64,000 nt of DNA from Formicarius rufipectus. Lineage: Eukaryota; Chordata; Aves; Passeriformes; Formicariidae. The notes under the pieces were generated by a model. It did not search any database. It saw nothing but the letters and a program-made list of their open reading frames with translations, and had not been told where the DNA came from. Of this stretch, positions 14,550-26,530 are shown piece by piece. The stretch spans positions 62,206 through 126,205 of the forward strand of contig VXAU01001335.1 in NCBI GenBank assembly GCA_013399695.1, read 5' to 3'. Made by a program: the position numbers and the translations under genes. How positions within the stretch are numbered: position 1 is the first letter of the stretch; every line of letters begins with the position of its first letter.

Positions 14550-17500
14550 CACATACCAAAGAAGTCAGACTCATCAAGTAAAGCAAATGAGATCATTATT
14601 CAGACTGTTAGAAACACCTCGACTATGAAATTTGTTGTAGTTTTATTAGAGATAGTTTACACTCATTTAATTAAACTATTCACAAGAAACACTGTGTGAA
14701 TCACTCAACACGTCTGCTCTTTTAACTGATTTCTGAATAAATCTTTCAGCAAAGGTATAAGGGATAAGATTTCTGTTCCTGATATTTCTAATATTAGAAA
14801 ATGAAGCAGGAAAAATGTCTGAAAAATGCTGCTCGTTCTCCAAACATGAGGCCTTCTACGGTTTTGTTCTTTGTTTTCTTGTATATTTTTTACTTTTTTT
14901 AAATGAGAACTGATAAACTTCTTTGCAGATTCCCCATAGTCAAACAGTAGACACATGTTCACTTGTTGAGCCAAAGTCAGCTAAATCTGGACCAAGACCA
15001 CAGCACTGTATTATATTTTCTCTCTGTACAGCCACATAGGAGGTATCTGGCATGCCAAGACTCAGTGCCACATGCCAATGTTGCTGATTAACCTTTCCAA
15101 AGCAACTAATGCCTCAATTCATTCCAACCATTTGATAAAAATGTTTTACTTAGTCATAGGGTTTAAAAATTACTTAGCTCCCTTAATCTTAAATATGTTT
15201 TATTACTGTGACACTGAATAAAACAAATATTAAGTGTTTTCCTCAGGAATAATTCTTATCAGCTATTCACTGCCACCTGTTAATACTTTACAAAGCACCT
15301 ACACAAATAATGACCTGTGTTTGCAAAAACATTCAATGAATATGCAGAGAAACTAAATGTTGATACTGCTAGTTCTCCAGTTCCAACCATGATATTACCA
15401 GGCTTGTACCGCTTTGCTCTATTTCTCCGGTATTTTGCATTTTTCATTTATTTCTGTTCCATCTCTGAGACACTGAGAGAGAATACAGATTGCCAGAAGC
15501 TGACATCAATCTTCTGGTAAGCTGTAGCATGGTACATCAAGGGGAAAACATACTTACAATGACATTTTTATGTTTAGCAGCCAAAAAAAGAGGCAGAGGC
15601 AGGGAAGTCAGCTCACTGCACTATAAAGCACTTGCTGGTTTGCAGACTGAATTCCTTAGTGACATTCTTATTAAGACCTTGCTGCCAAATGCTGTTTGCT
15701 TTCGCTGTCAGAACTGTCTGCATTAATAATGAATTGGAAGCTACTTACATATAGCATTGTTTTCATGTCACTGCCACAGACAGCATCTCTGAGCAGAAGA
15801 GAGAGAACCTGTGAATGAGTTCACTAAACAGTCCTTTTTAATGCACTTGGGCTGGGACAGTGTTTCTATGGACACAGACACATTGGTCTGGACCACAGCA
15901 TCTCAAGGATGAAGACCTCCAGACTTATACTGTTAACCTGAGTGGTCTGATATAATCTTTTCACTACATTTACAACTGAGTTAACTCTGCTGTGAACACA
16001 ATTAGCAGTAGTGAGCTGGGAGACCCTCCAGACAAATGTAAACAGACTAAGTATGCCAATGCCCTAGTGTAATACAGTCCAAGAGGTAGAAGCCTCTTGG
16101 CAGATGGGGAAGGGTTGCAAGTGAGCTTGCTGGGTAATCTTATAAAATCCTGCAAAAATTACACTGTTTGCAGAACAAATAAAGCAAAGGAAGATGTCTC
16201 TTTCCTTCTACATGCTGTCACTTCCATCTTCCTGGTTTTTCCTCAAATGTATTAATGCTTTTATTTCCCCATGGTTGACATCAGCACTGTATGCAGAACA
16301 TATAAATAGTGCATAATTTAGAGCGGATGTTTGACAGCAAAATTTCAGCTGTGGAGTTGATTTGCTTGCAGTACTTTTTTACTCTGATGATGTGGTTTGT
16401 GTGAATTCTGGATACTGCTGGAAAGTTGCTGCAGCAAAACTCTTTCTTTGTGAATAATTTTGTGTATAAATGTAATCCAGCAACTGTTGATGGAACACTA
16501 TATGTCTTTTCCAGTCAAGGTCTGACAAAGATTTAGCCCCAGGCAGCTAAATTGGTTTTGGAAACAGCCATTAGTCTTTCAGGAGTGAGCAGTACATAGC
16601 ATGTGCTAGAGTCTTTCTTCAGCTTTAAGACAGTATTAGTAAGAACAAGTTTTTTAAAGTGGAAAAAATATGCAGCGGTAAAAATAATTTAAAGGGGAGA
16701 AAGCTATAGGAGAAGCCTACAAACCTTTAAAAGGCAAAAATACCAACTCCAACATGTGGCAGTCAAGGTTACATAAAAGTTGTGCAAAAAGGTAGAAAAC
16801 AGCCTAGCAAGCTGTTGTAAAACCACAGCTATTTACTTATCCTCAGATATGTAGCCCACACTTATCCTCCCTATCACAATGGCTGCAGTGTCACGTGCAT
16901 ATTAGGTAGTTGTGTTCATGGAGTGTGAAGACAAGCATGACTGAAAACTGCTAGGAGAGACAAAAAGAAGAGGTCTTTTATGTACCTCCAAGCACCTTTG
17001 CATAGTGTCTATAGGACAAACTTTGTCACCCACCTGGGTTTTGACTTTACTGGTCAGGAGCACAGTAACACTCCTGGGGTAACTCAAATACTACAAAAAC
17101 CACAACAGAAGTACAAATTGGAGTCTAATGCACATTTAAAGTTATGCCTTTTTTTTACAGTGGTGAGAGAGCGTATGATTTTTTTTGCCAGGTTAGATAA
17201 TTATAGGTGTCATGCAGTACAGAACACATCTCTCAACCTTTCATAATAAACCCAATAGTAACATTACCATAATGCTGTGAATCTACCTCAATGGGTGGGT
17301 GATTGGGGAAGACAGAACCTTATTTCTGTCACAATTACAATAGGAAAAATTGCCAAGTATAGACAACATCTTAGCATGACTATTCCTTGTCCTGCAAGAG
17401 AATCCTCTTCACCTCTCAAATGCCTTTTCTTTCTTCAAGCATGCATTGCACAGTACGATACCCAGGCTAACCAACCATGTCTGCTGCCATGAATCTCCCT

Positions 17501-18724
17501 GTCAGGGAGCAGCAAGGTCCGACTCTGCCAATAAGGAAAAGGCAGTGGGAAAACAAGCATGATGAAGCAGCAGGCAGACAGAGGTGCCATGCCAGCAAGG
17601 GTTGAGTCCCACAGTATCTGAGTGAGGTAACCCGAGAAGGTCTTGGGACTACTCAGCTTGCGCTGAGAGTTCAGATCAGCACACAAGTTCATAAAGACAA
17701 AGAAGACATACCTAATGAAGTCAAGCCAACGTGTCAAGATCATGGTCTGGATTAACAGTTTCCAAGGCTGGGGAGGGGCATGGCTGTGACATAACTGCAA
17801 GGTAGCTCAAGTGGTGACAAGACCAAGACCCTCAGCCTAAAAGCATCCATGAATGGACCATTAGACAAGGCATCTTCTAGCTTTTTCTTCACAAGAGCTT
17901 GACCCAATGAGCCATCCTTGAATAAAGACAGATAAGCCCTTAGCACCAAGCTCAGGCAGGCAAAATCCCAGGAGGGAAATGTGCTGATACCCTCTGGACT
18001 TCCAATATCAGACCTCAGTATGGATTCTCCCTCTAAATGGTGATATCTCTTGGAAGAAATGAGAACAGAGCTCAAGTGAAATCATGCATTTTTAGAAAGA
18101 CTGTAATATACTTTAAGAGCAATTCTGAGTGTTTGCTCTGTGGTCAAAAAAGATATGTGGCTCTAACAAGACTTGTAAATCACATAGGATATTCAGTCTA
18201 AGAAAAATGGCAAAATAAACTGCCATCTGGTTGTGTTTAAAAGTGGACAGAGATTGCTGTATTTTAGGTGACATTCATCCTATTTCTCAGTGACAGATGG
18301 AAAAAGAATATACATTCACACAATCAAACCCAGACAAGCCTTTATTCTTGGTGTTGAAACCAAGCAGACCCCTTGTCAATGAAAAACATTGAATCAGAAT
18401 GTGAGATTATAGTTAGATAGCTAGCTGAGTGTGCATAGTGGAAATAGAGAATAATAATTGAACTACCAAATTAAATTAGATGGAAAAATCAGTGAAAGAC
18501 TGAGACAAGAGCCTTGTCATGAAGTTCTTTATAAAATCCCCATGAAATTATAAAGTAGGCATTCCTCCAAGCTTACAGAGACCACCTTTCTTATTTAAAA
18601 TAGTTATTTTGCTAGCTCTTCTGCAACCACTCCCACCCACATCCCTAGGGTATTTTAGTTTGCTCCACTGTTTTCCTTTTCTTCATCAAATAAGGGGAAA
18701 GACAGTTTTGATCTAGGTCCATGA

Positions 18725-18775
18725 TGATAAACAAGAGAAGGGCAACCAGAATAAAAGATGTTCAAAAGAGAACTA
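18725..18775 (+). mobile_element. Possible very old CR1 remnant
   Basis: The phrase agagaagggcaaccagaataaaag resembles the CR1 segment that precedes the end of its reverse-transcriptase frame. It is too short and isolated for certainty. Confidence 0.25.
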
Positions 18776-19466
18776 GTTCTTGTGGGAAACCTGGTAGGTA
18801 TTTTGAGCTAGAGTTGATAAAGGACTCAATCACTTGAAAATTGAATTGCACAGTTTTCTAATATTTAGATGTCTGACCCCAAAATGAAGCTATACCACTG
18901 GAGTTCTTTGCATAATGCACAAGGAGAATCAGCCAGGTCAGGGCAAAATCCATTCAAACAATGAACTATAAAGTGTCTCCTGTGGCCCTGACATCAGGTA
19001 AGTTGTGTCCCCAGTAGATTCAGGACCTTTGAGGAGTTCCCCTATATTACAGTGGCAATTTTGCTATAATGCTGTTGGGTGGCTGAAGATTCCACTCACC
19101 TTTTTTAACTTAGTAGATGCCATTAGCTTCTGCAACGCAGTTATTGCACAGGTACAGCTGAAGTGGGTTCACAAAGAATTTAACATAGTTGCATGACGTG
19201 CTTCCATATGAATTTCAGATACAGGATTTAGGAAACAGGATACAACTATCATTCAGAGAACGCATTTTGTTTTTAGTGGAAAGTACAGAAGACTAGGGAT
19301 TTCTGGAATTCATGTTTGGTAGTGGGATTAGTGTTTTAATGTTTATTTTGAACAACATGAAAAGGTCTGCACAGAAATCATGCAATTTTCCTTAGAGCAG
19401 CCAGACAAAATTCTGCTTCAGCATTCATGGATTCTTTGTTATCAATCTCCCAATCCAGTTTAGTTT

Positions 19467-19940
19467 GGATCCAAAGAAGAACAAAAAAGTTAGTGAAGGG
19501 TCTAGAACACAAGTCCCATGATAAACAGCTGAGAGAACTGCCATAATTTATCCTGGAGAAAGAGCGGCTGATGGGAGATGATAACGCTGGTTAAACTACC
19601 TGAAAAATGGCTGTAGCAAGGTGGAGGTTGGTCTCTTTTCCCAAGTAAAAAGTGTTACATTAATACAAACCTTAATACAAGTACAAAAATAATTCAAGTT
19701 GAGCCACAGGAGGTTTAGGTTGGATGTTGGAAAAAATTACTTCACCAAAAAGGACAAATTTGAACAGTCTGCCCAGGAAAATGGTGGAATCACCACCTCC
19801 AGAAGAGTTCAAAAAATATCTGGATGTGGTACTTAAGGACATAGTTTTGTGGTGGACTTGGCAATGTTAGATTTATGATCAGACATGATAACTTAAGGGT
19901 CTTTTCCAACCTAAGTGATTCTATAATTCTACATTATGAT
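19467..19940 (+). mobile_element. CR1 LINE 3' fragment, degraded, plus strand
   Basis: The sequence follows the CR1 3' end in the plus orientation: aagggtctagaacacaagtc, agctgagagaactg, a segment like the end of the reverse-transcriptase frame (ggttggatgttggaaaaa, gaagagttcaaaaaatatctgg), then gggtcttttccaacctaagt and the terminal gattctataattctac, a decayed version of the CR1 8-bp terminal repeat. No coding potential remains. It is an old, 5'-truncated insertion. Confidence 0.8.
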
Positions 19941-20925
19941 CATTAAACATGTGGCTTAACACTGCGTACAACAAATCACTTAGTGACTCAGGCTTTTGAA
20001 ATTTACTTTCCCTGCTTTTAACTTGTACCTCAAGGAATTCACCTGGTTTCCTTTATAAGGCTCCTTAATGACTTGTGACTCACAATCATAAAGACATCTT
20101 TTGTATGTACAGCTCCCATTAAATTCACAGGGAGTAGAAGGACTGTTAAAAACTGTGTTTTGGAAGAACATATTCACTTATATTCAATACTGAAGGCTGA
20201 CTGAACAGCAGTCCTTTACCTCCTCTGCTCGCTCTTCCCTGATCTAGATTGTTCCTGTAGGATTGGATTGAGACAGCACTACATAAACAAAAAAATATTC
20301 TTTTTTCCAAGCCAATCAGTGAGTAGGTAGATCATAAGTAGATCTTTCTTAATCTTATCAGAATAAAGTAGAATTATATAAACTATATGATCACTTCTGA
20401 TGAGGGAAGAGGTTTTAAATAACATTTCTCTAGGCTTTATTTGGATGGTCAGATGATAATTACCCTATTTCCATTTCTAAATTATTGCCAGAGGAGGCTC
20501 AGCTATTGCAATCTAGCAGAGACCAACACCTCATCAGGCTCAAAAAGCAATTAAACTACTGAAGTATAAAAAAATGAAGGCATGAACAATTTTTTCAGTG
20601 TCTTGAATTAATTGTTCTAAGGGCTTTAGTTACCTTCTTGAAATGTTCACATCTGTAAACTGGGATGATTATTTGCACGATGTTAATGAAAGTACTATAT
20701 ATATATCAAAAGGATAAGAAAATCTCCTAACTGCCTCACTTTTAGTGATTGATTTCCAATAATAAATCTGAGCAGATTCGAGGCAAAGTATTTCAATGGG
20801 TAAATCAAAGATATGTGCTTTAGAGTGAGTGCTTGCTCTAACTTTACTGCAAGGATGCATAAATTCTGCATGGGTTATTTCACTATATTCAGAGTTCTAC
20901 TTTTCCACACTGTTCAGGAGTATAT
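19941..20925. other. Intergenic, nothing recognised
   Basis: AT-rich sequence between a CR1 fragment and the poly(A)/GAAA array. A short TA repeat is at 20694-20708. Confidence 0.6.
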
Positions 20926-20945
20926 AAAAAAAAAAAAAAAAAAAA
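20926..20945. repeat. Poly(A) run at gap edge
   Basis: Twenty consecutive A bases follow tatat and run straight into the gap. This may be the poly(A) seed from which the (GAAA)n array on the other side expanded. Confidence 0.9.
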
Positions 20946-21273
20946 NNNNNNNNNNNNNNNNNNNNNNNNNNNNNNNNNNNNNNNNNNNNNNNNNNNNNNN
21001 NNNNNNNNNNNNNNNNNNNNNNNNNNNNNNNNNNNNNNNNNNNNNNNNNNNNNNNNNNNNNNNNNNNNNNNNNNNNNNNNNNNNNNNNNNNNNNNNNNNN
21101 NNNNNNNNNNNNNNNNNNNNNNNNNNNNNNNNNNNNNNNNNNNNNNNNNNNNNNNNNNNNNNNNNNNNNNNNNNNNNNNNNNNNNNNNNNNNNNNNNNNN
21201 NNNNNNNNNNNNNNNNNNNNNNNNNNNNNNNNNNNNNNNNNNNNNNNNNNNNNNNNNNNNNNNNNNNNNNNNN
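20946..21273. other. Assembly gap (328 N) inside a poly(A)/(GAAA)n tract
   Basis: The N run is bounded on the left by uninterrupted A (20926-20945) and on the right by GAAA repeats. The missing sequence is almost certainly more of the same low-complexity DNA. Open frames crossing it are artefacts. Confidence 0.95.
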
Positions 21274-21275
21274 GA

Positions 21276-21351
<76 letters not shown>

Positions 21352-21439
21352 AAAAGAAAGAAAGAAAAAGAAAGAAAGAAAGAAAAGAAAGAAAAGAAAG
21401 AAAGAAAAGAAAGAAAAGAAAGAAAGAAAGAAAGAAAAG
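21274..21439. repeat. (GAAA)n microsatellite
   Basis: About 75 bp of near-perfect GAAA units is followed by interrupted units (AAAAGAAAG, GAAAAGAAA), giving about 166 bp of pure purine on this strand. True length is unknown because of the adjacent gap. Such homopurine tracts can form triplex structures and block polymerases, which may explain the gap. Confidence 0.95.
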
Positions 21440-21885
21440 TGTTTGAAGAAGGAACTGTTCAGGGGAAAATTAATGTATGGAAAGCTAAAGACTAAAAAAG
21501 TAAAAACCATCTCAAGCAGAAGCAATACCCAGGGACAGGCTCAGTGCTGAAAGTAGTATTTTGCAGACAAAGTCACTGAAAACAAATATTTGAAAGTATA
21601 AAAAGTTATTGCACTAAAACATTTCCCAGTATGGTCTCCCTTTTCTTTCAGCCTGCATTTTCCCTACTCATTTAATGAACATCTATGACCTGTGTTTCCA
21701 GGCCAAATGAACTAACAGACAGATGCTGTAGCCATGTCTGCAATATATATCTGTGTACAAACCACTGCTGGAAAGCATCACTCGAGACCACAGAGCATGC
21801 TTTTGCAGACCCTGTCTCTTGGTGGTCTAGTCACATCTTTTTCCCACACCTTCCCAGGGTCCCTCTTCACTCACTTTTTTGCACA
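21440..21885. other. Intergenic, nothing recognised
   Basis: About 450 bp between the GAAA array and the solo LTR. Open frames here are short and run into the LTR. Confidence 0.6.
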
Positions 21886-22497
21886 TGTGTACTGGTTTGG
21901 GCTGGCACAGAGTTAATTTTCTTCATAGCAGTTCATATGGTGCTGTGCTTTGGACTTGTGACCAAAAGAGTGTTGGTAACTCGGATGTTTTAGCTATTGC
22001 TGAGCAGTGCTTGCTGAGTGTCAAGGCCTTTTCTATCTCTCACTACCACACACCAGCGAGGGGGCTGGGGGTGCACAAGGAGTTGAGAAGGGACACAGAC
22101 AAGACACCTGACTCCAACTGACCAAGGGGATAGCACAGATCATATGATGTTGTGCTAAGTAATAAAAGCTGGAGGAAGAAGGGGGAAGAAGCAATATTTG
22201 GTGTCATGGTATTTATCATCCCAAGTAACCACTACTGTGATGGAGCTCAGCTTTCCTGGCGATGGCTGAACATCTGCCTGACCATGGGAAACGTTGAATG
22301 AATTCCTTACTTTGTTTTGCTTATGCACAGTTTTAGCCTTGCCTATTAAAAATGTCTTTATCTCAACCTACAAGTTTTCCTACTTTTATCTTTCTGATTC
22401 TCTCCACTTCCCACAGGCTGGGGGGTGGCGAGTGAGGGGGTGCAGTGAGTGAGCAGCTGCATGGGGTTGAGCTGCCTCCGGTTGTTAACCCACAACA
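21886..22497 (+). mobile_element. Solo LTR, avian ERVL type
   Basis: This is a nearly complete LTR of 612 bp starting tgtgtactggtttgggctgg and ending cccacaaca, with the TG...CA ends typical of LTRs. Inner landmarks match a very common bird ERVL LTR: an aataaaagctgg box at about 22161, caagtaaccactactgtgatgg, tggcgatggctgaacatctgcc, and attaaaaatgtctttatctc before the U5 end. Flanking bases gcaca and ccaca form a 4-of-5 candidate target duplication. No gag, pol or env sequence lies on either side, so this is a recombined solo LTR. It points in the same direction as UXS1, about 9.4 kb upstream of the gap. Confidence 0.85.
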
Positions 22498-25400
22498 CCA
22501 CATCAGCTCTCTCTCATGTAAAGAGTCTTCCTTTTTACTCACTTTATCCAATTACATTTATTTTATGCAGTGAAGATGAAAATTAATGTCAGGTGTCATT
22601 GTCTCTGGACTATTGCCATTGCCTACTGTTTGACTATGGTGTCCACAGGACTAGAACTTGGCAGCTCTTCATGGGGAGTTGTGAGCACTTGAACCGACAG
22701 AAGTCATCAAGACTGGCAGAGGGACGTACTAGATGGCACATGAAACTGAAAAACACAAAGATTTTTATGCTTTTGTAACAGCTGTTGCACTCTAATGATG
22801 GGTTTATATGTGGTCCGAGACCAAAACATTAACATCAGGAATTTGGTACTAGGGTATCCTTCAGCTCCAAGTGAAGGACAATAGTTCTACAGACAGCACC
22901 TTCACTAATTGCAAGATGCAATACAGACAGCAACAATAGCTAAAACAAGAGGTCTATTTGCCTCTGGCAATAAAAAGTATCTATTTCCCAAAGTGCCTTG
23001 CCATACTGAAGGGTATCGGAGGTCCTTAATAGCTGGGGTTTCAGTACAGTTTTTGCTTGGGCATAGCTACTTCATTCAGCAACCACACAGAGTACCTTAG
23101 CCCATAAATGTATGAGCACAGCCTTTTCTAAAGCTAGATGAACGTGAAGGGTGGCACCTCTAAGGCTATTTTAGATTTTACAGTCTCACAAGATTAATTT
23201 AGGAGCTATAAAAAATAAGTCTACCTGGCTATAAACACTGAAATGAATTATAAAGCTAATCAGAAATGTCTTGTTGGAACCACTGCAGAAGAGCACATTA
23301 ACTTCTAGACAAAGATTCCTGATGTGGTATTTCAATATAGTTCTTTTCTTTAAAAAACAAAAATGGAAAACAATGCCTTCCACATGCCTTTTGTTTTGAA
23401 ATGTCCATTGACATGTGATAACACCACACAGAAGACAAAGATACGGCCTGATAGATGGAACACAAAACTGATTTTACTTGCACTTGCTCTCCAGTTGGGG
23501 ATTTAGCAAATGAAGGCTGCATAAGATGCATGAGTAATTGGAGTCTCTACAACCAAGTTCATTTTGGGTGTGTGGGTGGTCTGAGACAAGGCATGCTACA
23601 CAACTGACATTCATGTGGATGACACCCTTCATTCTTCTTTCCTCAGACAGACAAACTCTTTTTTCCTGCAAACGCCATGGAGTACTGTGTGTGGGGAGAA
23701 AATAGGACCAGAAATCTACTTCAGATTGTTATCATCTGGCAGTGTTCTCAAAATTCTTCTGGGTCCCCATTTATTTCTCCCAGGAATCTGTCTCTGTTGG
23801 CTTTGCTCTTATGTTTTACTACAGTAATTAATAACTCCAGGAACAGAAAAGCTAATTAACCCTGGTCTATAAAGAAATTGTGTTTTGTAATTAACTGTTT
23901 CGTATCTAAAAAATTGTGAGCTGTAATTGAAACTCTCAAAGTGTTCATATATCTTTCTCCTGAATGGACTCTTTGCAGCTTATTAAGACTTAAGTATACC
24001 CTATATATTTTCCATCTGCCTACCTCCAATAAATGTAGAGGGAAATAAACATCTCTAAGACCTACACTATTTCAGATGTAACCAGCTGGTAATTAAAAAA
24101 TTACTGAGGGACCAGAGAGACAGGAGAGCAGGGAGAGAGACATAGAGACACAGGAATGTGTACATATATTTATACAAGTATGTACCCCATCTAAAAAAAA
24201 AATCACAGTCATCACCAGCAGAGACATTTGGGTAAAATGTACACTAACAGCTCATTTTACTGATATTGCTTAATTCCATTCAGGGTACTATCTCAAGTTA
24301 TCCTGGCAAGAGAGTAATTTTTCCTGTATCTTTTATACAGGCATGTTTGCACTACCTGGAAGTGAATCTGGTACAACTAGGATGGGAAATGCTTTTGTAT
24401 GTACAGTGGACAAGCTTCTGAGCCACATACTTGTTGAAATTGCTAATAACTTGAATCAGCATAATAATTTTCCATTTAATATGTGCTAAAGTTTGAGATA
24501 CTTTCTCTCCCCTATAACATGTGCATAGAAGAAAGGTTTCCTGAACTTTCTGATCTGCAGCCTCCCCCTGACTTCAAATGTAAATCCCCCAACAATAGGC
24601 TTATTTTTCGAGAACCTTTTGCAGAATGCTTCAAAGTAGTCCACATGTTGAAACTTTAGGATCTTCACAAATGTAGTTCAGGTATACATTCCAGCTTTGT
24701 CTTCACTGCGTTCATTCCTCTGTCCATGATTCACCTCAGAGTACGGTTTCCATAGTCAAAAGCAGATGGTTGCATGATCCAGTAAGGTCACATGCTTAGT
24801 CCAGGCCTGCTGTAATCAACTTAGCTTAAGTGCATAGTGTGAAGCCTATGATAAATGTAAATTTTTTGATCTAGAAAACCTTCCCAAGGAAGCACTGGTA
24901 TAACATGAAAAGATACATTTCTGATAATTATTTTTGATCTAATAATGAGAATGCTGGATGCATTAGACCTTCACTGTCTTTTGTTGGTTGCTTTTAATAA
25001 ATATTGCAGCAATAAATCCTCAGTCCCAATGAGAGGCACAAGGTAAAAGCATGCACATAAGAACTAAATAATGAATAAGTTTCATACTCAAAAGTTCACA
25101 TTGCTTTTAGATGATTTGGAAATCTATGGGTTTGCTTTCATCAGCAGTGAATTTATACTCTGTCTAATGAGAACATTCTTTTGCTTGATTTGTCCAGTTG
25201 GTTGTTAGGCTGCAAAACAATGTCCAAATTCATTTAACTAGTATTTGCAGGGGGACTTTACCATTTATGTATGATTTTGGAAGGCAGCAATGAAAGTTTA
25301 CTTGGTTAATCTCTTTAGCTACTGCAAAGCCTATCTGGAAATTCCTAATCCTTCTTACTTCAAAACAGAAATTTGATACTGTAAATTACCTTGACCATAG

Positions 25401-25639
25401 GCTATAATTCTAAAGCCTTGTAATTGCAAATTAGCCTAATTTGCAGTCTACACATGAGGCTGTTCATTAGTGTTTTTACTCACATGAATATTTCTGCCAA
25501 GATAACTAAAGCACATTTATATAAAGGTAGGCACTTGCCTGGTTTTGTGTCTATTCAGCTGTATCCTGGAAAAGAACAAAAGCTCATATCTGAGTAAAAA
25601 AAAAGTGGATCTCTGTAGTTTTGCTTGCTTTGTAAACAC
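22498..25639. other. Intergenic, no gene seen
   Basis: Mostly unique-looking sequence. A purine-rich stretch (24108-24155) of gaga/cagg repeats is followed by an AT-rich tacatatatttataca segment. The POU-like palindrome at 25425 lies in an AT-rich block (25130-25500) that may be conserved non-coding DNA. Confidence 0.55.
25425..25445. promoter_or_regulatory. Perfect 10-bp-arm palindrome with POU/homeodomain-like sites
   Basis: TGCAAATTAG (25425-25434), one central C, then its exact reverse complement (25436-25445). Each arm holds TGCAAAT, most of the octamer recognised by POU factors, overlapping a TAATT homeodomain core. The flanks are not recognisable repeats. An enhancer role is inference from motif content only. 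Confidence 0.35.
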
Positions 25640-26530
25640 CAAATCACAAAATGGTTGAGGTTGGCAGACCCTTGCAGTGGTCATTTAGTCCAAACCTTCT
25701 GTTCAGCCAGGGCCAACTACAGCCAATTGTCTATGTACATGTCCAGATGGCTTTTGAGTATCTCCAGAGCAACCTGTGCCAATGCTCAGTCACCCTCATA
25801 GTACAAGAGTGCTTATTGGTGTTCAAGAGGGAACCTACTGTTTTTCAGTTTGTGTCCACTGTCTCTGGTCCTGTCATTGGGCACCAACGAAAAGAGCCTG
25901 GTTCCATCTTCTTCACATCCTCCCTTCAGGTATTTGAACACATGGATGAGATCTCTCCTGTTCTCTTCTCCAGGCTGCAAAGTCCCAGATCTTTCAGCTT
26001 TTCCTCATATGAGAGATGCTCCAGTCCGTTAATAATCTCATTAGCCATTCACTGTGCTCTCTCCAGTATATCCATGTCTCTATTGTACTGGGGAGCCCAG
26101 AACTGGACCTAACTCCAGGTGTGGCCTCACCACTCCAGGTGTGGCCTCACCAGTGCTGAGTAGAGAGGGAAGCTCATTTCTCTTGGTCTTCTGGCAGCAC
26201 TCCTAATGCAGCCCAAGACAGCATTAGCTGCATTCTCCATATGGGTATATGACTGCCTCATGTTTAACTTGGTGTCTATCAGGACCTCCAGCCAGTTGGT
26301 TCCCAGCCTGTACTGATGCCTGGGGCTATTCCTCCCCAGGTGCAGGGTTTTGCACTTCTCCTTCTTGAAGTTTGTGAGGTTCCTGTCAGTCCATTTCTCC
26401 AGCTTGTCAAGGTTTCTCTGGATGGTAGCACAGCCCTGTGACATATCAGTCTCACCTTCCCATTTGGTGTCATCTGCAAATATGCTCAGGGTACACTTCA
26501 CCCCATCACTCAGATGAGCCTGATTCACAA
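25640..26530 (-). mobile_element. CR1 LINE 3' fragment with reverse-transcriptase remnant, minus strand
   Basis: The low-coordinate end (atcacaaaatggttgaggttgg ... catttagtccaaa) is the reverse complement of a CR1 3' terminus. Reading the minus strand from about 26528, the translation contains CTLSIFADDTKWEG, the catalytic FADDTK box of the CR1 reverse transcriptase, then DKLEKWTDRNLTNF, CKTLHLGRN, HQYRLGTNWLE and PLYSALVRPHLEW in family order. A perfect 20-bp tandem duplication (26112-26131 and 26132-26151) breaks the frame just after PHLEW. The element is 5'-truncated and dead. The plus-strand open frame at 25651-26112 is merely the antisense of this element. Confidence 0.9.
26112..26151. 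repeat. Perfect 20-bp tandem duplication inside CR1
   Basis: Two adjacent identical copies of actccaggtgtggcctcacc lie within the minus-strand CR1. Because 20 is not a multiple of three, the duplication shifts the reverse-transcriptase frame. The identity of the copies suggests a recent event, slippage or polymorphism, compared with the diverged element around it. Confidence 0.9.

Larger units (their letters stand above)
5821..19466. other. Intergenic, no gene seen
   Basis: No exon with family-level similarity is visible. The region includes the A/C tract at 12194 and the hairpin repeat at 14502. It also has a mixed-composition segment at 6127-6420 that reads like conserved non-coding DNA, and a pair of overlapping minus-strand frames at 17435-18075. 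A possible CR1 terminal scrap (agaatcatagaatt) is at 5825. Confidence 0.55.

Noticed and set aside
20813..21550. Open frames of 245 and 203 codons on both strands around the first gap
   Set aside because: They consist of N plus Lys/Glu/Arg or Phe/Ser/Leu repeats from translating the (GAAA)n array.
24108..24190. Purine-rich gagaga/cagg segment followed by tatata as a possible promoter
   Set aside because: No initiator, CpG enrichment or downstream open exon; ordinary low-complexity DNA.
25651..26112. 153-codon plus-strand open frame
   Set aside because: It is the antisense reading of the minus-strand CR1 element; the real coding signal (FADDTK) is on the other strand.
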